From Microbulbifer sp. A4B17 (lineage in GTDB: Bacteria > Pseudomonadota > Gammaproteobacteria > Pseudomonadales > Cellvibrionaceae), in the NCBI RefSeq assembly GCF_003076275.1, contig NZ_CP029064.1, positions 124,001 to 188,000 on the forward strand: DNA of 64,000 nt. The letters run 5' to 3'. Positions 62,442 through 64,000 of this stretch are shown one piece after another (the stretch's first letter is position 1; every line of letters begins with the position of its first letter). A program made the translations under genes and the position numbers. The notes beneath the pieces are model-generated. The model made no database searches. It saw only the letters and a list, made by a program, of their open reading frames with translations, and was not told the DNA's origin.

Positions 62442-62853
62442 GACTATTTTCTCCGGCTTCTCAGAAATTTTTAGAGGTGGATAGGGTCATGACCGATAGT
62501 ATTTGAGCAGCGCCAGAGGGAAAGTGCGCAAAAGGGGTAAGTGGAAGGGAAATCGATTTGTATATGGAAGGGAGTAACCCCTTGGGGTTAGTAGCTCGGA
62601 GTGGGTAGGGGCGGTTTTTAGTGTGTTTCTACTCCAGTGGGGGTAGTTGGTGGAAATTGATAATGATTAAAAAGGGTTTTTGGGAGTAATTGTCGCTAGC
62701 CGATTTTTTGTGCATCTTGCCAATAGTTTGCCTCTGTAGATTTCTCGCCCCCGCTGTAATTCTGTGATCACTTTTCTCGGGCGGGGGCTCAATGCAGTGA
62801 ATAACCGGGGTGGCAATTAATTTTCGACAGCCAATATTTTGGAGATGACTGCC
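62442..62853. promoter_or_regulatory. Divergent narK regulatory region with FNR and NarL-like sites
   Basis: An FNR/Anr-type box, TTGAT-AATG-ATTAA, lies at 62657-62670, one base from the perfect TTGAT-N4-ATCAA palindrome. NarL-like heptamers are AGGGGTA at 62533-62539 and GTGGGTA at 62601-62607 (both minus-strand TACYYMT). A perfect 7-2-7 palindrome, TAACCCC-TT-GGGGTTA, lies at 62575-62590. Together they fit anaerobic and nitrate control of both transporters. Confidence 0.6.
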
Positions 62854-64000
62854 GTGCAATATACACAGCAACTCGCCGGGCGCGCGCTGATATTTGCCTC
62901 GGCCATGTTCGCCGCGAACTTTTCTGTTTGGACGCTTTATGCGGTATTGGGGGTAGAGATTCGCGGGCAACTGGACCTGTCTGCAACTGAATACGGGGTT
63001 CTACTGGCTGCGCCGATTTTGAGCGGGGCGCTGCTGCGTTTTCCGGCGGGATTCCTGGTGGAATATTTTTCTGCGAAAAAGCTGATTTTATTGCAGATGC
63101 TGTTATTGCTGCCGGTGCTCTTTTTGTTGCCCTTTATCGGTAGCTATGGGGCCCACTTGCTGGCGGGGTTGTGGCTGGGTATTTCCGGGGTGTCTTTTGT
63201 TTTGGGGATTCGCTATATCAGCCCGTGGTTCGAAAGAGGGCGGCAGGGTACTGCGATGGGCATTTTTGGTGCAGGAAATGCCGGAGCCGCAATTACCCTG
63301 GCATTGGCTCCAGCCATTCAAAATTGGTTTGGTCGCGAGTGGATAGGGCCGGCTTATGGAGCCGGGATTATCCTGATGATGGTTTTATTCGAATTTTTTG
63401 CACCAGAGGAAACCCGCTATATGCGCAGCCGGGGAAAACCGGATCTACGCAGCCATTTAAAGCCTCTAACGCAAATCCGGGTTTGGCGTTATGGGCTCTA
63501 CTATTACTTTGTTTTTGGCAGTTTTCTCGCGCTTTTATTGTGGTTGCCGAATTACTATCTGTCGGTGTACCAAGTCAGCACACCGGTAGCAATGGCACTT
63601 ACCCTGCTGTTTGTGGCCCTTTCCAGTTCACTGCGCGCTTTGGGGGGCTGGTTTGCCGATCGCTATGGTGCGCGCACCGTCAATTGGAGTGTTTTCTGGA
63701 CCTGCCTGGTCTGTCTTTTCTTCCTCAGTTATCCGCCCACCAGCATGACAATTCACGGGGTGGAACGGGATGTGCATTTAAATATTGAAGTGGGTATTGA
63801 GCTGTTCACTTTACTGCTACTGGTTATCGGTATCGCCCAGGGATTTGGCCGTGCGTCTGTTTACAAAGCGCTGCACGATAATTTCCCCGCGCATATGGGG
63901 AGTGTTGGCGGTACCGTAGCCACTATTGGTGCCCTCGGTGGTTTTACCCTGCCTGTTCTTTTTGGTATCGCTCAGGACTTAGTAGGTATCCACAGTGCGG
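62854..64000 (+). CDS. NarK1-like nitrate transporter, partial (runs off the window)
   Basis: The frame stays open to the last base, so the C terminus is missing; about 382 residues are visible. Seen: twelve-TM MFS pattern beginning MQYTQQLAGRALIFASAMFA (GTG start), LRFPAGFLVEYFSAKKLILL in the first cytoplasmic loop, and the nitrate signature GIFGAGNAGAAITLAL. In the C half, LRALGGWFADRYGARTVNW and GSVGGTVATIGALGGFTLPV are conserved. The GTG at 62854 has GGAG nine bases upstream; an ATG at 62845 overlaps that site. Probably the nitrate/proton symporter partner of the divergent narK. Confidence 0.92.
   Translation, partial: MQYTQQLAGRALIFASAMFAANFSVWTLYAVLGVEIRGQLDLSATEYGVLLAAPILSGALLRFPAGFLVEYFSAKKLILLQMLLLLPVLFLLPFIGSYGAHLLAGLWLGISGVSFVLGIRYISPWFERGRQGTAMGIFGAGNAGAAITLALAPAIQNWFGREWIGPAYGAGIILMMVLFEFFAPEETRYMRSRGKPDLRSHLKPLTQIRVWRYGLYYYFVFGSFLALLLWLPNYYLSVYQVSTPVAMALTLLFVALSSSLRALGGWFADRYGARTVNWSVFWTCLVCLFFLSYPPTSMTIHGVERDVHLNIEVGIELFTLLLLVIGIAQGFGRASVYKALHDNFPAHMGSVGGTVATIGALGGFTLPVLFGIAQDLVGIHSA

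Overview
The window looks like chromosome from a marine gammaproteobacterium of the Microbulbifer / Cellvibrionales type. This rests on gene families and layout only: a NarXL-style nitrate respiration locus, tyrosine catabolism genes, an Rtc RNA-repair operon and alginate-export-type porins. No marker gene fixes the genus. Metabolic genes are moderately GC-rich. The stretches at about 5.7-8.6, 10.6-14.6 and 39.7-58.9 kb are clearly AT-richer and carry accessory genes.

Layout. 0-2.8 kb: glycerophosphodiester phosphodiesterase, Ca2+/Na+ antiporter and a small Cys/His-rich lipoprotein. 3-5.7 kb: a tyrosine-degradation operon (hppD, a VOC protein, a fumarylacetoacetase-type hydrolase) closed by a strong terminator. 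5.7-8.6 kb: two paralogous YopT-type (C58) cysteine proteases with five direct copies of a short repeat. 8.8-14.6 kb: a DUF885 protein, a secreted HExxH protein and two overlapping glycosyltransferases. 14.6-17 kb: a TauE/SafE permease and a MORN-repeat lipoprotein with a C13 caspase-like domain. 17-22.3 kb: the Rtc locus, with rtcR divergent from a sigma-54-driven rtcB, tRNA-like RNA, slipin and a decayed rtcA. 22.5-29 kb: a subtilase lipoprotein, a two-repeat orphan type I-E CRISPR remnant with leader, an SRPBCC protein, a porin and a CHRD protein. 29-39.7 kb: narX divergent from narGHJI, followed by a parvulin and a beta carbonic anhydrase. 59-64 kb: a PP2C/kinase fusion, a narK nitrate transporter and a second, divergent narK that runs off the end.

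The 39.7-58.9 kb block between the two nitrate loci is an accessory island. It holds many small orphan genes, mostly on the minus strand, two visibly broken genes, attC-like sites that suggest integron cassettes, a possible group II intron fragment, an AHH-nuclease toxin overlapping its Imm11-type immunity gene, and a csrA paralogue.

The most exciting element is the four-gene minus-strand cluster at 55842-58749. A minimal CRISPR polymerase (mCpol) overlaps a two-TM beta-barrel effector, which matches the Panoptes architecture. Directly downstream a second two-TM beta-barrel effector overlaps a CD-NTase, which matches a Cap15-type CBASS. The arrangement suggests a CBASS system physically linked to a guard that senses phage sponging of cyclic nucleotides.
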